Source: Nitzschia sp. DOCU1
Taxonomy: Eukaryota > Bacillariophyta > Bacillariophyceae > Bacillariales > Bacillariaceae
Length of the DNA: 64,000 bases
Direction of reading: 5' to 3'
Assembly: GCA_951394045.1 (NCBI GenBank)
Contig: OX595986.1
Location: 2,881,534 to 2,945,533, forward strand
The position numbers were made by a program, and so were the translations under genes. Of this stretch, positions 21,006 through 31,224 are shown piece after piece. The notes beneath the pieces are model-generated. The model worked only from the letters and a program-made list of their open reading frames with translations, had not been told where the DNA came from and ran no database searches. How positions within the stretch are numbered: the first letter of the stretch is position 1; every line of letters starts with the position of its first letter.

Positions 21006-23783
21006 TTAAACCCCTCGATAGTCAAAATGTTGCGCCTTTCTTTGCGGACTCACTCCTCCTCCATCGCTCTTGTTTTGCGTGATTCCTGGACTGTAAAGTG
21101 CGGGTGAGCCTTTTCCTACAAGACTCCCGGATGAGACCAGTGGCTGACTGTCCAATGGTCGGGCATTTGGCGACGCCATTTTACGACTGTTCTTCAATTC
21201 CTGTTGTTCTTGTAGCGCAGCCTTTCTAGCAGCCTTTTCATTGGCTTCTTGGTGCATAGCAAACACCTTGTCATATCGTACCAGCAATTTCTCCATACTG
21301 AGAGGCTTGGAAGTGGGCATGGTCTTGTTGTGATGCTGAAAATTGCTACCAGCCTTGTCCTCTTCTTCCAAGCTCATGGGAATTGGACTCAGGCCCAAGT
21401 TGTCCCTCAAATTGCAAACCGTCGTGAGGCGATTGTTCAGTAACCGAAAGGCTTCACCTTGCGGTAAACATAATAAAATACCGTAGATACTCTTGAGCAA
21501 AGGCGCATGACTCTTGTTTTCCACGTCCAGTAGTTTGAGCCGCAAATGGACAAAGATGGGGCTCTCTAGCAAGTGCACCAACTTGTCCAGTTGCATCAAA
21601 AAGCCCACCGAAACGTCTTCCATTTGCGAGAACCGCTTGACTAATGCAAACGAAAGGTCATATGCTTGTGCCAACAAGCACAGAGAAAATGTCGCCACGG
21701 GATTGTGACACCAACACCGAAACAGTGTGGCAAAGACTTTGGGACTGTCCGCAGCGGGTGTTGTCGTGTTGAATCGATTGCGATATCTTCGGGGATCTTC
21801 TTGTTGCACCAAGCTCTTGGACAAGATGGATCGGAGATCATGAAGTTCCGATGCTGTGAGTAAAATCAAGTTGAGTGTTTGTACCATGGTACTGGCAAAT
21901 TCCAAGGTGGCTGCGTCTGCCACGCTCCCACCGCTGCCAATCTCGTAGTGCATAAGAGCATTGGCAAGTCGAATATATACGCTCTTGGCATTCAGCAAAA
22001 CACATAGTTTGCGAATAATGAGCGATCCTCGAGTCTCGAGCAACTGACGGTCCTTGGCAAAGAGACTGAGAATAGCATTGAGAACAAGTTGGAATTGAGC
22101 TTCTTCGGATTGATCTTTACCGAGTTCGTTTCGTTGACCCAAGGATATGCGAGACAATACTTGTAGATTCAACAAGACGACCGCATCACTTGGATCCGAC
22201 AGAGTCCGCAAGAGAACGGGCAATAGTTCTTCAATATACTCATTCATGTCCGCCTTTCGCTTTTCCATGAGCATATTGATCCATCCGAGTGCAGCCATTT
22301 TGGTAGGAACATCTTCCTTGTTTAACAGTTCACCAATGAGAGCCTCCAAAAGTGGCTTTAGTCGAAAGGCACCGGCCGTATTCTTGACCAGGGTCAATAG
22401 GTCGTCATTGGTCCGTTCCGCCACGATACGGATTTCCATCTCGCCATCCGAAATGCAACACATGATTGCGCCCAGAATATCGGCATGATAGGGCAGTAAT
22501 GCATCTCCCCCACTGTACGGATGATGAATGAGTTCGGCTAGCCATGTAATGGCGGTCAGTCGATTGAGACGTTCTTTGGATTGACATTGAAAGACCAAAA
22601 TCGATATAATGGGTCCAAACTCTAGGACGGACGAACTGCTGAGTTCCCTCAAAAAGTCGGACAATGCCGAATCGGCAGCTTGTCGAATTTCTCGATTCGA
22701 ATCACTCAACATGTTAAACAATCCATCCAAAAAGTCTGGCAAGTAATCCAACATGGAAATGTCCGGGACGGAATCCAACAGTGTGATCCATCCCACAATG
22801 AGCTGTCGAATGTAAGGATTCGTCCTTCGAATATAATTCTGCAAGAGTGGAAGAAATTGATCGACATGAAAGCTGTCGGATTCCGTGACAATATCCTTGA
22901 TGAGTCGATCGAGTAAATTGGCACCATTCTTCACGTCGACATCGACATCGGCAAATAATTTGGTCAATCCTTCAAAGACTTGATTAAAGTACCCCAAAAT
23001 CGCTTGCCGTGACACCTTGGCAATATTATACAAGGATTCACAGGCATAATAGCGTACTCGTGATTCTGGATCATCAAAACAATGCAAGACGGGTGGCAAT
23101 AGCACGGGCAAGTAATTTCGTGAATTCTGCATAAGTCCAATGGCAGTAGCAGCCAGTCCCACGAGTCCGCCCTTGCGATAATTCGAGTTCATGCTGGTAC
23201 AAAAGTCTTTGGACAATAAAGTAATGACATTTTGAATCATGACGTGACCATTTTCGGTGGTTTGGATAGACTTGATGAGGGCTTCAATTTCGAGGGCGGC
23301 ATTCTTGCGTTTTTCATTGCTGCGATCGCCCAGGCTTCGCTGTAAGATGGGCGGGAGGGGAGATTCGACACTGAGAATCATGGGATGTTGCTGATTCGCA
23401 GATGTCGAAACTGATACATTGGAAGATGACAGGCCGATGGGAGATGCACCAGCATGGGGTGGCTGTTGTCGTTGTTGTTGTTGCTGCTGTTGTGTCGTGA
23501 TCATGGCAGAGTCTGGCGGGGGACTCGGGGCAGTGGCAGTGCTACTGGCCACCGACCCACTGGTGGATGCAGTGCCTGTTCGGCCTTGAGTTCCAGGAGG
23601 CCGAGGGGGAGGGGGACCACGAGCTGCTGCTGCTGCTGCTGCTCCTTGAGACTGAGACGAGGGTGTTGCCAATGCTTTGCTGCTGCTGCTGCTGCTGCTG
23701 GTAGGTCCTTTGTGGGGATCATTGCTCTCACCCTGCGGCACATCCCATGGCTGATCGGATGCTGAATCTTCAAATCTCTTCAT
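21006..23783 (-). CDS. VAC14: VAC14, scaffold of the PIKfyve/FIG4 complex
   Basis: A single exon of 925 aa from ATG 23783. VAC14 is a HEAT-repeat scaffold holding the PI3P 5-kinase (Fab1/PIKfyve) and the phosphatase FIG4 on endolysosomal membranes, controlling PI(3,5)P2. The conserved start of the HEAT region is LQRSLGDRSNEKRKNAALEI (about 150), and HEAT repeats continue through the N-terminal half (RVRYYACESLYNIAKV, DVKNGANLLDRLIKDIV). The FIG4-binding domain follows in the C-terminal half (WCHNPVATFSLCLLAQ, LVHLLESPIFVHLR, LLQSIYG-like, LLMCLPQ-like segments). The first ~140 residues are a low-complexity leader with Ala, Ser, Gln and Pro runs made from CAG-type triplet repeats. The last ~80 residues are also disordered. 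Assignment is secure. Confidence 0.95.
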   Translation of the reverse strand: MKRFEDSASDQPWDVPQGESNDPHKGPTSSSSSSSKALATPSSQSQGAAAAAAARGPPPPRPPGTQGRTGTASTSGSVASSTATAPSPPPDSAMITTQQQQQQQRQQPPHAGASPIGLSSSNVSVSTSANQQHPMILSVESPLPPILQRSLGDRSNEKRKNAALEIEALIKSIQTTENGHVMIQNVITLLSKDFCTSMNSNYRKGGLVGLAATAIGLMQNSRNYLPVLLPPVLHCFDDPESRVRYYACESLYNIAKVSRQAILGYFNQVFEGLTKLFADVDVDVKNGANLLDRLIKDIVTESDSFHVDQFLPLLQNYIRRTNPYIRQLIVGWITLLDSVPDISMLDYLPDFLDGLFNMLSDSNREIRQAADSALSDFLRELSSSSVLEFGPIISILVFQCQSKERLNRLTAITWLAELIHHPYSGGDALLPYHADILGAIMCCISDGEMEIRIVAERTNDDLLTLVKNTAGAFRLKPLLEALIGELLNKEDVPTKMAALGWINMLMEKRKADMNEYIEELLPVLLRTLSDPSDAVVLLNLQVLSRISLGQRNELGKDQSEEAQFQLVLNAILSLFAKDRQLLETRGSLIIRKLCVLLNAKSVYIRLANALMHYEIGSGGSVADAATLEFASTMVQTLNLILLTASELHDLRSILSKSLVQQEDPRRYRNRFNTTTPAADSPKVFATLFRCWCHNPVATFSLCLLAQAYDLSFALVKRFSQMEDVSVGFLMQLDKLVHLLESPIFVHLRLKLLDVENKSHAPLLKSIYGILLCLPQGEAFRLLNNRLTTVCNLRDNLGLSPIPMSLEEEDKAGSNFQHHNKTMPTSKPLSMEKLLVRYDKVFAMHQEANEKAARKAALQEQQELKNSRKMASPNARPLDSQPLVSSGSLVGKGSPALYSPGITQNKSDGGGVSPQRKAQHFDYRGV
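23621..23699. repeat. Two CTG/CAG trinucleotide runs in VAC14
   Basis: Runs of GCT/CTG at about 23621-23643 and 23679-23699 encode poly-Ala and poly-Ser in the VAC14 leader. The same triplet is read in two different phases. A third impure run (GTTGTTGCTGCTG) at about 23468-23492 encodes poly-Gln. Confidence 0.8.
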
Positions 23784-24246
23784 GCTGACGGTTGTTAGTG
23801 CTAGTTACTTCGAAAAAGGTTCTGTATAGACAGCTTGCTTGGAATGTAAATGCTAGAGACAAGATATAGGGTAGTCACAATAACGATGCTGGATCATGTG
23901 CCGAATAGAGAGGCACACTTTTTCGGTCCGGTAGACCGGCGCACAGTGTTCGCGGAAGATGGACGGGGAGCGCGCGCCAGCCAAAAAAATGATGATCTTC
24001 GACTAGATGGACTTCATCTGAATGGCGTCTGGACGCCACTCGCGCGCGAGCAGTTGTTCGACGACGATGGCACCAATCATCGCGATTAGACCTCTCAAAA
24101 CACGCCCACATGAGTGACCTTCCAAACCAAAAACGGGCCGCTTGTTTTGTGTATAGCTTGTCAAGACCTCGTTTCGTTCAAGCGACAACAAGGACAGATT
24201 ATCGATTGCCTTGCCATTATAATCTCTCCACCACACGAGAAACAGC
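23784..24246. other. Divergent intergenic region
   Basis: Shared upstream region of VAC14 and the methyltransferase gene. No RNA gene or coding sequence is convincing. Confidence 0.5.
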
Positions 24247-24918
24247 ATGGCGCGCCCCGACAACGATCCAATGACTGCATCGTCTTCCAACGACGACGAC
24301 GAGTCGTCGCAACAACAACCCATCGAAGCATTCAAGTTGGCTCCATTTAATCCTTCCAGTCTTCAAATCCAAGAAAGAGCCATGGGACTTTTAAAATTGT
24401 CGGCTAATGACGTGTTATTTGACTTGGGTTGTGGTGATGGTCGTTTATTGATTGCGGCTGCCCAACAACACCCAGGATTGCGTTGCGTGGGCGTGGATAT
24501 TGATCCCGTCTTTGTACAACGGGGACAACAAGCTATTCAAGAGATTCCAGAGCCACAAGTGAGAGAACGATTGGATATTCGACTGCAAGATGCTCTTTCA
24601 CTTCCTCTGACAGTATCCGATCGCAGCACCCACAATCTTTCCACTATGCCGACCACGGAATTGACATTGATGGACGACGCTACCGCGCTCTATTTGTTTG
24701 TCTTGCCCAAGGGCATCAACAAGCTCATGCCATTGTTGGAAGCCTTGGTGGAAGCACGGCAAGTGCAGCAACGGCGTCCCTTTCGGATACTTTCCTACAT
24801 GTTCCAAATTCACCAATGGGAACCCACTCTAGTGGACAAGACCTCCAAAGCAGGCTGCCCCATTTATCTGTACGAGTTTGTACCCCAAGAAAAAGAACAA
24901 CAACAACAAGATGAATGA
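24247..24918 (+). CDS. Class I SAM-dependent methyltransferase, possibly protein-lysine type
   Basis: A single exon of 223 aa from ATG 24247. A Rossmann methyltransferase core is clear. Motif I is DLGCGDGRLL (about 58), followed by the acidic end of strand 2 in VGVDIDP (about 81) and a motif-II-like region before DATALYLFVLPKGIN (about 140). The compact size and the arrangement (helix LKLSANDVLFDLGCGDGR, then an LYLF segment) resemble the FAM173/ATPSCKMT group of protein-lysine methyltransferases, but this is only an impression. The first 25 residues are acidic with Ser and Gln runs. There is no obvious mitochondrial presequence or TM helix, which many FAM173 members have. The tail ends in a Gln/Glu run. 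Confidence 0.8.
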   Translation: MARPDNDPMTASSSNDDDESSQQQPIEAFKLAPFNPSSLQIQERAMGLLKLSANDVLFDLGCGDGRLLIAAAQQHPGLRCVGVDIDPVFVQRGQQAIQEIPEPQVRERLDIRLQDALSLPLTVSDRSTHNLSTMPTTELTLMDDATALYLFVLPKGINKLMPLLEALVEARQVQQRRPFRILSYMFQIHQWEPTLVDKTSKAGCPIYLYEFVPQEKEQQQQDE

Positions 24919-25339
24919 CTGAATGAATCATCGAGATGAGAATGGCAAATAGAATTATCATTGTCAGTCGCAGAGCAGTAGATTGGACTAGCTAAATGGG
25001 TATTGATTCTTTCCACGTAGAATCATCATCGCAGCTAATGTAGGATTATCACTTGTTGGCTCCGACGACGCGGCGAGGCGCAAATAACATTCTAGCTACT
25101 CCTTGTAGAATTTGGCCTTACGAACGAATCGGAGATATAATAATAATAATAAAATGTCGTGGGGTTAGTCACTTTTCGAATAACGTACTGTACACACAGT
25201 CTAGCTAGAAATCATAAAAGATGGGGTGAACTGAGAGGGAATCATCATCAAATGCGAAAGATAGCTATGAAATGAAACGAAGTGTCCATGAATATTTTAC
25301 GAGGTATATGACCCAATTCTTCACAGTAGCTGGCTGAGT
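24919..25339. other. Intergenic region upstream of tRNA-Leu
   Basis: 421 bp with an AT-rich AATAATAATAATAA run near 25137-25152. No further gene is seen. Confidence 0.5.
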
Positions 25340-25419
25340 GGTGCTGTGGCCGAGTGGTCTAAGGCGGCAGATTTAGGCTCTGCTCTTAGTTGGCGCGGGT
25401 TCGAATCCCGTCGGCATCA
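25340..25419 (+). tRNA. tRNA-Leu (anticodon UAG)
   Basis: An 80-nt cloverleaf with a 7-bp acceptor stem (GGTGCTG with CGGCATC, two G-U pairs), discriminator A at 25419, and a D arm GCC/GGC. The anticodon stem GCAGA/TCTGC closes loop TTTAGGC, giving anticodon TAG (reads CUA). A long variable arm typical of class II tRNA-Leu follows. The T arm is GCGGG-TTCGAAT-CCCGT, with the standard B box GGTTCGAATCC. The A box (TGGCCGAGTGG) is also present. There is no intron. Confidence 0.96.
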
Positions 25420-25422
25420 TTA

Positions 25423-25427
25423 TTTTT
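25423..25427 (+). terminator. RNA polymerase III T-run
   Basis: Five T residues start 4 nt after the tRNA 3' end, the usual Pol III termination signal. Confidence 0.75.
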
Positions 25428-25532
25428 ACTCACCGAGGAAAGACCTCGAGCGAGTGCGTCGACATTTTTCGTTGCCTTCACTCTGCCACTTCACTACATT
25501 GTTTACATTCCATGTTTGCGTGATTGCATTTT

Positions 25533-26411
25533 ATGCGATTGACGTCGACAGTGCCATTTCTCTTGACTGCAAACAGCTTTGTCGCTTCCATGACAAATCC
25601 AACCCCTAAGATCCCGAAACGGACTAAACTTCGGGCATTGGGGTTCTGTGGTGCCGATGACTCAGTGAATCCACTATTACTTGGAGTTTACTGTCACCTG
25701 TATCCTTTCCTTGAGTTTGGAGTGCTTTTCCGCCCCGACAAGGAAGGGCAGCCGCGATATGCTTCGTCGGCGTGGGTTGAAGAACTTTCCCAAGTAGCCG
25801 CTAAATCCAATGGTGCCATGAAACTTGCGGCCCATTTATGTGGAACGAGAGTCAACGAAGTCTTGAAAGGCGACGATTCCTTCCTTAGCGAAATTTCCAA
25901 GCTGGGATTCAAACGTGTGCAAATCAACGCCACGGCTGTAAATGGGGTCGATACTTCCAAGCTTGCAGAGTCGGTGGAACCATTCTTGACGGCTGTACAA
26001 GCGCATCCAGAACTAGAATTCATCTTGCAGAAAAACGAGGAGACGAAACCACTCTGGGAAGGTGTTCTCAATATGGAGTCAGAGATGGCAGGGAAGTCTG
26101 GTTACTTGCCCAAGAATGTCTCTATGCTAGTCGATGAGTCCAAGGGCACGGGAGTACTTGCATCATCTTGGCCAACTCCACCTGACGAGTATGAGATTGG
26201 ATATGCTGGTGGAATTGGACCGAATAACATCGAGAAAGTATTGAACGACGTGATGACGGCTGGAAATGGTAGAGAGATATGGATCGATATGGAAAGCAGC
26301 TTGCGCAGCACAAAGAATGAGAAGGACGTGTTCGATCTGGACAAATGCTACGAAGTAATCAATGCTGTATGCAAGGCTGGTATCTATCAACACCCGCCTT
26401 TTCTATCGTAG
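25533..26411 (+). CDS. TIM-barrel protein resembling phosphoribosylanthranilate isomerase
   Basis: A single exon of 292 aa from ATG 25533. The first ~22 residues (MRLTSTVPFLLTANSFVAS) are mildly hydrophobic and may be an organelle or secretory leader; a second ATG follows at residue 20. The body reads as a beta/alpha barrel. LRALGFCGADDSVNPLLLG opens it, KLAAHLCG and FKRVQINATAVNG are strand-like, and EIGYAGGIGPNNIEKVL resembles the phosphate-binding GGI-x-P-x-N loop of PRAI-type barrels. IWIDMESSLRS lies near the end, where true PRAI has a related D-x-S-S-G motif. The tryptophan-pathway role is not proven, since true PRAI catalytic residues are not clearly all present. Confidence 0.6.
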   Translation: MRLTSTVPFLLTANSFVASMTNPTPKIPKRTKLRALGFCGADDSVNPLLLGVYCHLYPFLEFGVLFRPDKEGQPRYASSAWVEELSQVAAKSNGAMKLAAHLCGTRVNEVLKGDDSFLSEISKLGFKRVQINATAVNGVDTSKLAESVEPFLTAVQAHPELEFILQKNEETKPLWEGVLNMESEMAGKSGYLPKNVSMLVDESKGTGVLASSWPTPPDEYEIGYAGGIGPNNIEKVLNDVMTAGNGREIWIDMESSLRSTKNEKDVFDLDKCYEVINAVCKAGIYQHPPFLS

Positions 26412-26740
26412 TGGTAAATGATGTATATAATGGTTGCCATTTTCAATTACACCGTCGTCGTAGTACAAAGGATCACCGCAATGCATGGGGCAGAAGTTAC
26501 GCCCATCGTCAGTCCCGAGTGGTGGCAGATTTCGAGTCTTGGGCCTCGTTGGCGGCTGACGGCAAGACGCCCACCATTTTGCCACCATCCGAAATCGAAA
26601 TTCGAGAAATCTTGGGGGTTTTCTATCTTCGCATTTGTTCGGCTCGTCGTGTCAACAACCTTGAATCCTTTTGGTTTCAACCCTTCATTTCATCCGACAT
26701 TCTCTTGCTCTGCGTTTCCTGTTCATACCGAGCTACTACT

Positions 26741-28311
26741 ATGGCACCAGTAAAGGAGGAAGATCCGCGCCGAAAGAAAAAGGAGGACGGAAAGTTCAAG
26801 AAGCGCAAACGAATTGAAGAATCGGGTGGAGTGCGACCACGAGGCGACAAGTTCACCAAAAATGTTCCGCCATCGCCTTCGGCTCCTTCGGCAAAGGGAA
26901 CACCTGGTGATGTGCCTAGTCATGACGCAAGCAATGTGCAAGTTAAGAGAACTCTACCAAACATTAGCCGTCCGAAACCGTTTTCACCACAACATCGATT
27001 TGGCAGAGTGATGGCATCTGTCCCTTGTCGGAACAAGCCTCGATTTTCGACAGTGAGCATTGCCGTCCCTGGAAGCGTGCTATCGAATTGTCAGACGAGG
27101 GAGCTTCGTACCCTTATGGTTGGCCAAATTGCTCGGGCCGCCACTATTTACCACGTCGACGAAATAATTGTCTTCGACGACAAGCTTGGGGTCCGAAGCA
27201 ACAATCACCGCCCCGGCTGGAAGAAGCCAGGAGAACACAAAAAGCCGCACGATAAAGACGAGGGAAACGAAGAGAAGGAGGATGAGACCGAACATGCGGA
27301 GGAAGGGCATGTGAAACGTCCGCGCCCGACTCCCGAAGAATTTATGGCAAGGCTTCTCCAATACTGTGAATGCCCTCAGTACCTCAGACGGCATTTCTTT
27401 CCAATGCACCCAGATCTCCAGTTTGCCGGACTTCTAGCTCCAGTGGATGCACCCCACCACGTACGTGCCGAAGATCACTCTCCGTATCGTGAAGGTGTCA
27501 TCTTGCCGAAACTGTCCAAGGACGGTACATCGTTAGTCAACTGTGGCATTCGGAATCGCCCCGTCGAGTAAGTCCCACAGATCTGTTTGTTTGTGTCGTA
27601 GCCTGGCTTTCCTCTAATCATCCCATTGAAGAATTGATCGTAAGCTTGCAGCAGGCATTCGATGTACGGTTGAAATTGATCCTGTTCAGTACGGTAAGCC
27701 CGGTCCCATGAAGGGTACAGTAGTGTCACCGTCGGCCCCGCGCGAAAACAATGGGATGTACTGGGGCTATACAACGCGCCTTGCGACCTCCATCAACGAT
27801 GTGTTTGATGGATGTCCATACAGTGGTGGTTATGATTTGAAGATTGGTACTTCTGAACGTGGTGACAAGACTGTAGAAGGGAAAGGTTTCAAGCTTCCAG
27901 CATACGAACATGCTCTCATCGTTTTTGGAGGCGTTGCTGGTATTGAGGAGTGCGTTGACGCAGATGAATCCATCAAATTGCCAGGATCTCAAAGCAAGCA
28001 GCTGTTTGACGTATGGTAAGTGGTCAAGGCGTTATTTTGGATGCATATGCCGGCAGTGTGCTGACTTTGCGGTCATTTGCAGGTTGAATACCTGTCCATT
28101 CCAAGGCAGCAGAACCATCCGCACAGAAGAAGCCGTGCTGATAAGCTTATCACAACTAAGCCATCCTCTAGCAATGTCGGCACGGTCGAAAGAAATTCAG
28201 CAAGACGAAAAAATCGAGGTGCAATTCAGCGATGAGTCGCCTTCCGAGGAAAGTAGCAGCGACGGCGGCGCCGACAGTGGAACGAGTGACGAGGAAAGTG
28301 GTGATGAGTGA
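26741..28311 (+). CDS. SPOUT1 (C9orf114)-like RNA methyltransferase
   Basis: Three exons (26741-27567, 27632-28015, 28083-28311) with 64- and 67-bp introns give 479 aa. The N-terminal ~95 residues are basic and charged, suggesting nuclear localisation. The SPOUT (trefoil-knot) methyltransferase domain begins at STVSIAVPGSVLSNCQTRELRTLMVGQIARAA-like sequence near residue 105. It includes a charged insertion, LLQYCECPQYLRRHFFP (about 205), NGMYWGYTTRLA, and the knot-forming end IVFGGVAGIEE...FDVWLNTCPFQGSRTIRTEEA. Animal homologues methylate RNA, reported on 28S rRNA and some miRNAs, and affect mitosis; the target here is inferred. Both splice joins fall inside conserved sequence (RPVEIDRKLAAGIR and DVWLNTCP). 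A serine/acidic tail follows the domain. Confidence 0.88.
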
Positions 28312-28530
28312 TTTACTACAGTACAACCTAGGTGATTTCTTTTATTTTAGCTGGCGATGATCCTGACTACTTGACGTCGATGGATCTAAAAAATATCTTC
28401 GACTAGTATAAATCGTCGTAGATTCAAAGATGTTGATGATATTGGGCTCCAATGTAAGAGGCATCGAATGCAAGTCTAAAATTGGTTCGCTTCGGCACGG
28501 TCGTTCTTTCAACTCTAGAACCAAATAGGC

Positions 28531-29244
28531 TCATTCCAGAACGGGATTGCCGTCGTCGCCGACCAATGCGCCACTCGTGGTGTCGAATCGCATTATATTT
28601 TCCAAATCGAAAACCTCCGGAGTGACACGGATAACGGACTCTTCCATTCCCCTTGACTTAAAATATTCTTCGATATTGGTGCCGCCTTCAAACCCAGTGA
28701 CTTTGTTCAAATTGTCGGCAATCAGATGCTTGTTTTTGCACCCCTTGCAAATTGCAATGACTATGCCCTCGCGGTAAGCTGCCCTCGCAATGCAGTGATG
28801 AAATTGTCAGGACTACACGGCGAAAATGCCAAGATGACAGAGCCTGTAACTTTACTTACCCAATCGAGATACCATGTGAGAATTCCGGGTATCACATATG
28901 TTGCACGTGTATTGGAGCTTGAACTTGGGGGTTACAAAGGCTGCATCGGGGTTTTCGCCAACTGGCGATTGGGATGGTTTTTCTCGGTTGAACCCATCCA
29001 CCGAAGTCGTGGAGAAAGAGGAAGATCCGAAGGAAGGGAGCTGCGGGATGCCCAACGGTTCTTTGACTTCTTCCTCGTCGTCATCAAGTGACCTTCTTCT
29101 CCTAGCTTGCAAAGATTGTAGCGGGTGTGCCTCCTTTCGCGCTACCAACGTTGACGCCATCTGAAAGCAATCAACATACTTTGCCCGTATGACGGCCCCG
29201 AGGCACAGAGCCAAGAGCTGCATCCACTTCCTCGCCGACATCAT
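28531..29244 (-). CDS. DNL-type zinc-finger protein (Zim17/Hep1 family), probably plastid- or secretory-targeted
   Basis: Exons 29244-28860 and 28778-28531 with an 81-bp intron (GTAAGT...GGCAG) give 210 aa. The join gives SRLAYREG, exactly as in the DNL domain. The zinc-finger pairs are YTCNICDTRN (about 118) and ICKGCKNKHLIADNL (about 146); the D-N-L signature is present. Zim17/Hep1 proteins keep organellar Hsp70s soluble. The N-terminus (MMSARKWMQLLALCLGAVIRAK...CFQM) is a basic residue followed by a hydrophobic core, then a Phe near the probable cleavage site. That is closer to a bipartite plastid leader than to a mitochondrial presequence, so the partner may be a plastid Hsp70 (DnaK). Location is inferred; the family is clear. 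Confidence 0.88.
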
Positions 29245-30039
29245 CGTTACAGTAACTGATGCCTCCACAATGCCAAAGAATAACAACCTTTCTCGCCAAG
29301 CAGAAGTTGAACAGAATCAAAGATTGGTCAAGTGCGTCGGTGTCAGAATGTCTTGCAAAACTCGGAAAGCGAAAATGACGGCTGTGCCGGTGCGAAAAAC
29401 AGATGACATAGCCCCATAATAGTGGGCATTTGGCGCGCTTTTTTATATGCCTTCTTCGAGGATGTCGACGTGTCGGCGAGAATTCCGACCTCCGCCAGAA
29501 TTCCCATTCCAGTCTGACAAGTCGAAGCAGTTTGACTCGTCCGACAGGTCGATTTGGGAAAATGACAACAACACGTAGGCCTACGGTAACCTATTAGAAC
29601 GACGTCTCTAGAAAGTCAACTTTTGATGCACCTACCATCTACCTAGAGCCCACCATACTTGAGTAGTTGCGCTTGCTCTGAGGCGCATTGCTTTTGTTGA
29701 AGGGAGAGCGTTCTACTAGCAGATCTATCTTGTGGTAACAACGCCCTATGCACCGAAACCGGACGATGTGAAACTTTACCGTAGTGGCTCTACTATTACC
29801 TATTCCTTACTGGTGGTGCATTTCGGAAAGTTGCCTTTCGAAACAAGTCGATCCACAAGAGCCGTGGCATCAGTCACGTGGTTTCTATCCCCGGTAACTT
29901 CCGAAAATCAGCTTAAAGCCTACGACCGTCCCTACCGAGAGAAGAATCGTTCAGTACGGAATACACCCATCGTTACCCATTCTTCCAGACGACAAGCCCG
30001 TCCTCGCATCATTGATATTAGCCGACAACTGCGCCTTCC
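29245..30039. other. Intergenic region, 795 bp
   Basis: Lies between DNL-protein 5' and NudC-protein 3' ends. No gene is recognised. A plus-strand ORF at 29732-30193 is largely antisense to the NudC gene. The 26-bp motif shared with 9474-9499 occurs at 29644-29669, and TCTACTAGCAGAT at 29712-29724. Confidence 0.5.
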
Positions 30040-31224
30040 TCATGAGCCCTTGGCAGCAGCAGCAGCCGCCGCCTTTTGCTTCTTTTCCTCCTCGTCCAGC
30101 TTCTTTCTATCAATATACTCGACACCTGGAGGAAGTGGTGGAATTGCCGACTTTTCACCCAAGATTTCATCGGACGTGGGCCCACCCTTGTGATATTGTT
30201 CCTGATCAAAGATAATTTTGCGAATCTTGGCTTGGGTGGCATCGTCGTATTCTCCAATGTGACGCCGATTATCCACCAATTCAGTATCGATTTCTTCATC
30301 CCCTTGAAAAACAGTCTTCCAAAAGTTTTGCTGCTTCTTATCCAATGTCACAATGACGACTCCTCCTTCCACACTCCACGTCGATTCATCCGACCGTACC
30401 TGTTCGACCAAAGTACCTTCCACAAAGGTTCGAGGCGCAGTTTCCCCTTCCAATGGCTTTTTGGATTTGACAGAGAGTGTATTGTTGGTAATTTTGATAT
30501 CCAAATCTTTGCCTCGAAACGCCTTGGGAACTCCAATCAACACGGTGCATTCTTCGATCGTCTGGGTCCATTTGTATGTTTTGGTGGATCCGCCATTGCC
30601 CACTGGGATTTGCAGCCCTTCTTCTGTATACCTCACGTCCGACATGGGATCACTAGAAGTTGCTACTTCCTTTTTATCGGCTTTGGTGGTGGTTTTGTCG
30701 TCTTTGTCGGTCGTTGCTTTGGCCTTTGTCAAACTTGCTGCTTCGTTGGAGGGGGTACCGCCAGCTGCTTCTGAAGAAGACTCTTCGGGCGTTGAGCTTG
30801 AGGTAGCAGCGGCTGCTGGTGCTGTTGGAGCAGTGGTTTTCTCTTCGGATTCCTTCTTGGCGATTTCCTTTGTCGTTGAAGCAGCAGCAGCAGCTGGTGG
30901 TGGTGGAGTTTTGTTTGCTTTTGCTGGAGCTGCCGCATTTGCTCCCCCTCCTTTGGGAATACGTCGGAGTGGAAATTGTCGAAAGGCTGCGACGAGCAGT
31001 TTTTCCGCATCTCCTTCTCGAAATCCCATGGACGACGATGCATCATCCGGATGAGGCACGAGATAAAAATCCGTACGCCGATGCAAAAAGCTAAAAAAGC
31101 AAAAGAGCAATCGTCGCAAATCACCGCCGCATTGTTGCGTCAGGGCAATGAGTGGAGCGTCCAATGCTTGAAGTTGCTTGGGATCCAAGGGGGCACCCGA
31201 AGTGGAAGGAATAGGCAAACTCAT
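30040..31224 (-). CDS. NudC-domain (CS/p23-fold) cochaperone, NUDCD3-like
   Basis: A single exon of 394 aa from ATG 31224. The N-terminal part (LDAPLIALTQQCGGDLRRLLFCFFSFLHRRTDFY) matches the NudC N-terminal helical element found in NUDC and NUDCD3. A long Ala/Pro/Thr/Lys-rich linker (about 95-205) is disordered. The CS domain spans about 218-310: YKWTQTIEECTVLIGVP, GKDLDIKITNNTLSV, and TWSVEGGVVIVTLDK. A helical tail (DDATQAKIRKIIFDQEQ...PTSDEI) is also characteristic. Family members act with Hsp90 and dynein/LIS1. A poly-Ala stretch precedes the stop. Family assignment is strong; the ortholog (NUDC or NUDCD3) is less certain. Confidence 0.88.
   Translation of the reverse strand: MSLPIPSTSGAPLDPKQLQALDAPLIALTQQCGGDLRRLLFCFFSFLHRRTDFYLVPHPDDASSSMGFREGDAEKLLVAAFRQFPLRRIPKGGGANAAAPAKANKTPPPPAAAAASTTKEIAKKESEEKTTAPTAPAAAATSSSTPEESSSEAAGGTPSNEAASLTKAKATTDKDDKTTTKADKKEVATSSDPMSDVRYTEEGLQIPVGNGGSTKTYKWTQTIEECTVLIGVPKAFRGKDLDIKITNNTLSVKSKKPLEGETAPRTFVEGTLVEQVRSDESTWSVEGGVVIVTLDKKQQNFWKTVFQGDEEIDTELVDNRRHIGEYDDATQAKIRKIIFDQEQYHKGGPTSDEILGEKSAIPPLPPGVEYIDRKKLDEEEKKQKAAAAAAAKGS

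Noticed and set aside
25346..25609. ORF of 87 codons running through the tRNA
   Set aside because: It overlaps a well-formed tRNA-Leu and the start of the TIM-barrel gene in another frame.
29732..30193. 153-codon plus-strand ORF
   Set aside because: Its second half is antisense to the NudC-domain gene; poly-Ala and poly-Ser there mirror the NudC tail.
30353..31054. 233-codon plus-strand ORF across the NudC gene
   Set aside because: Antisense shadow of the Ala-rich linker and CS domain.
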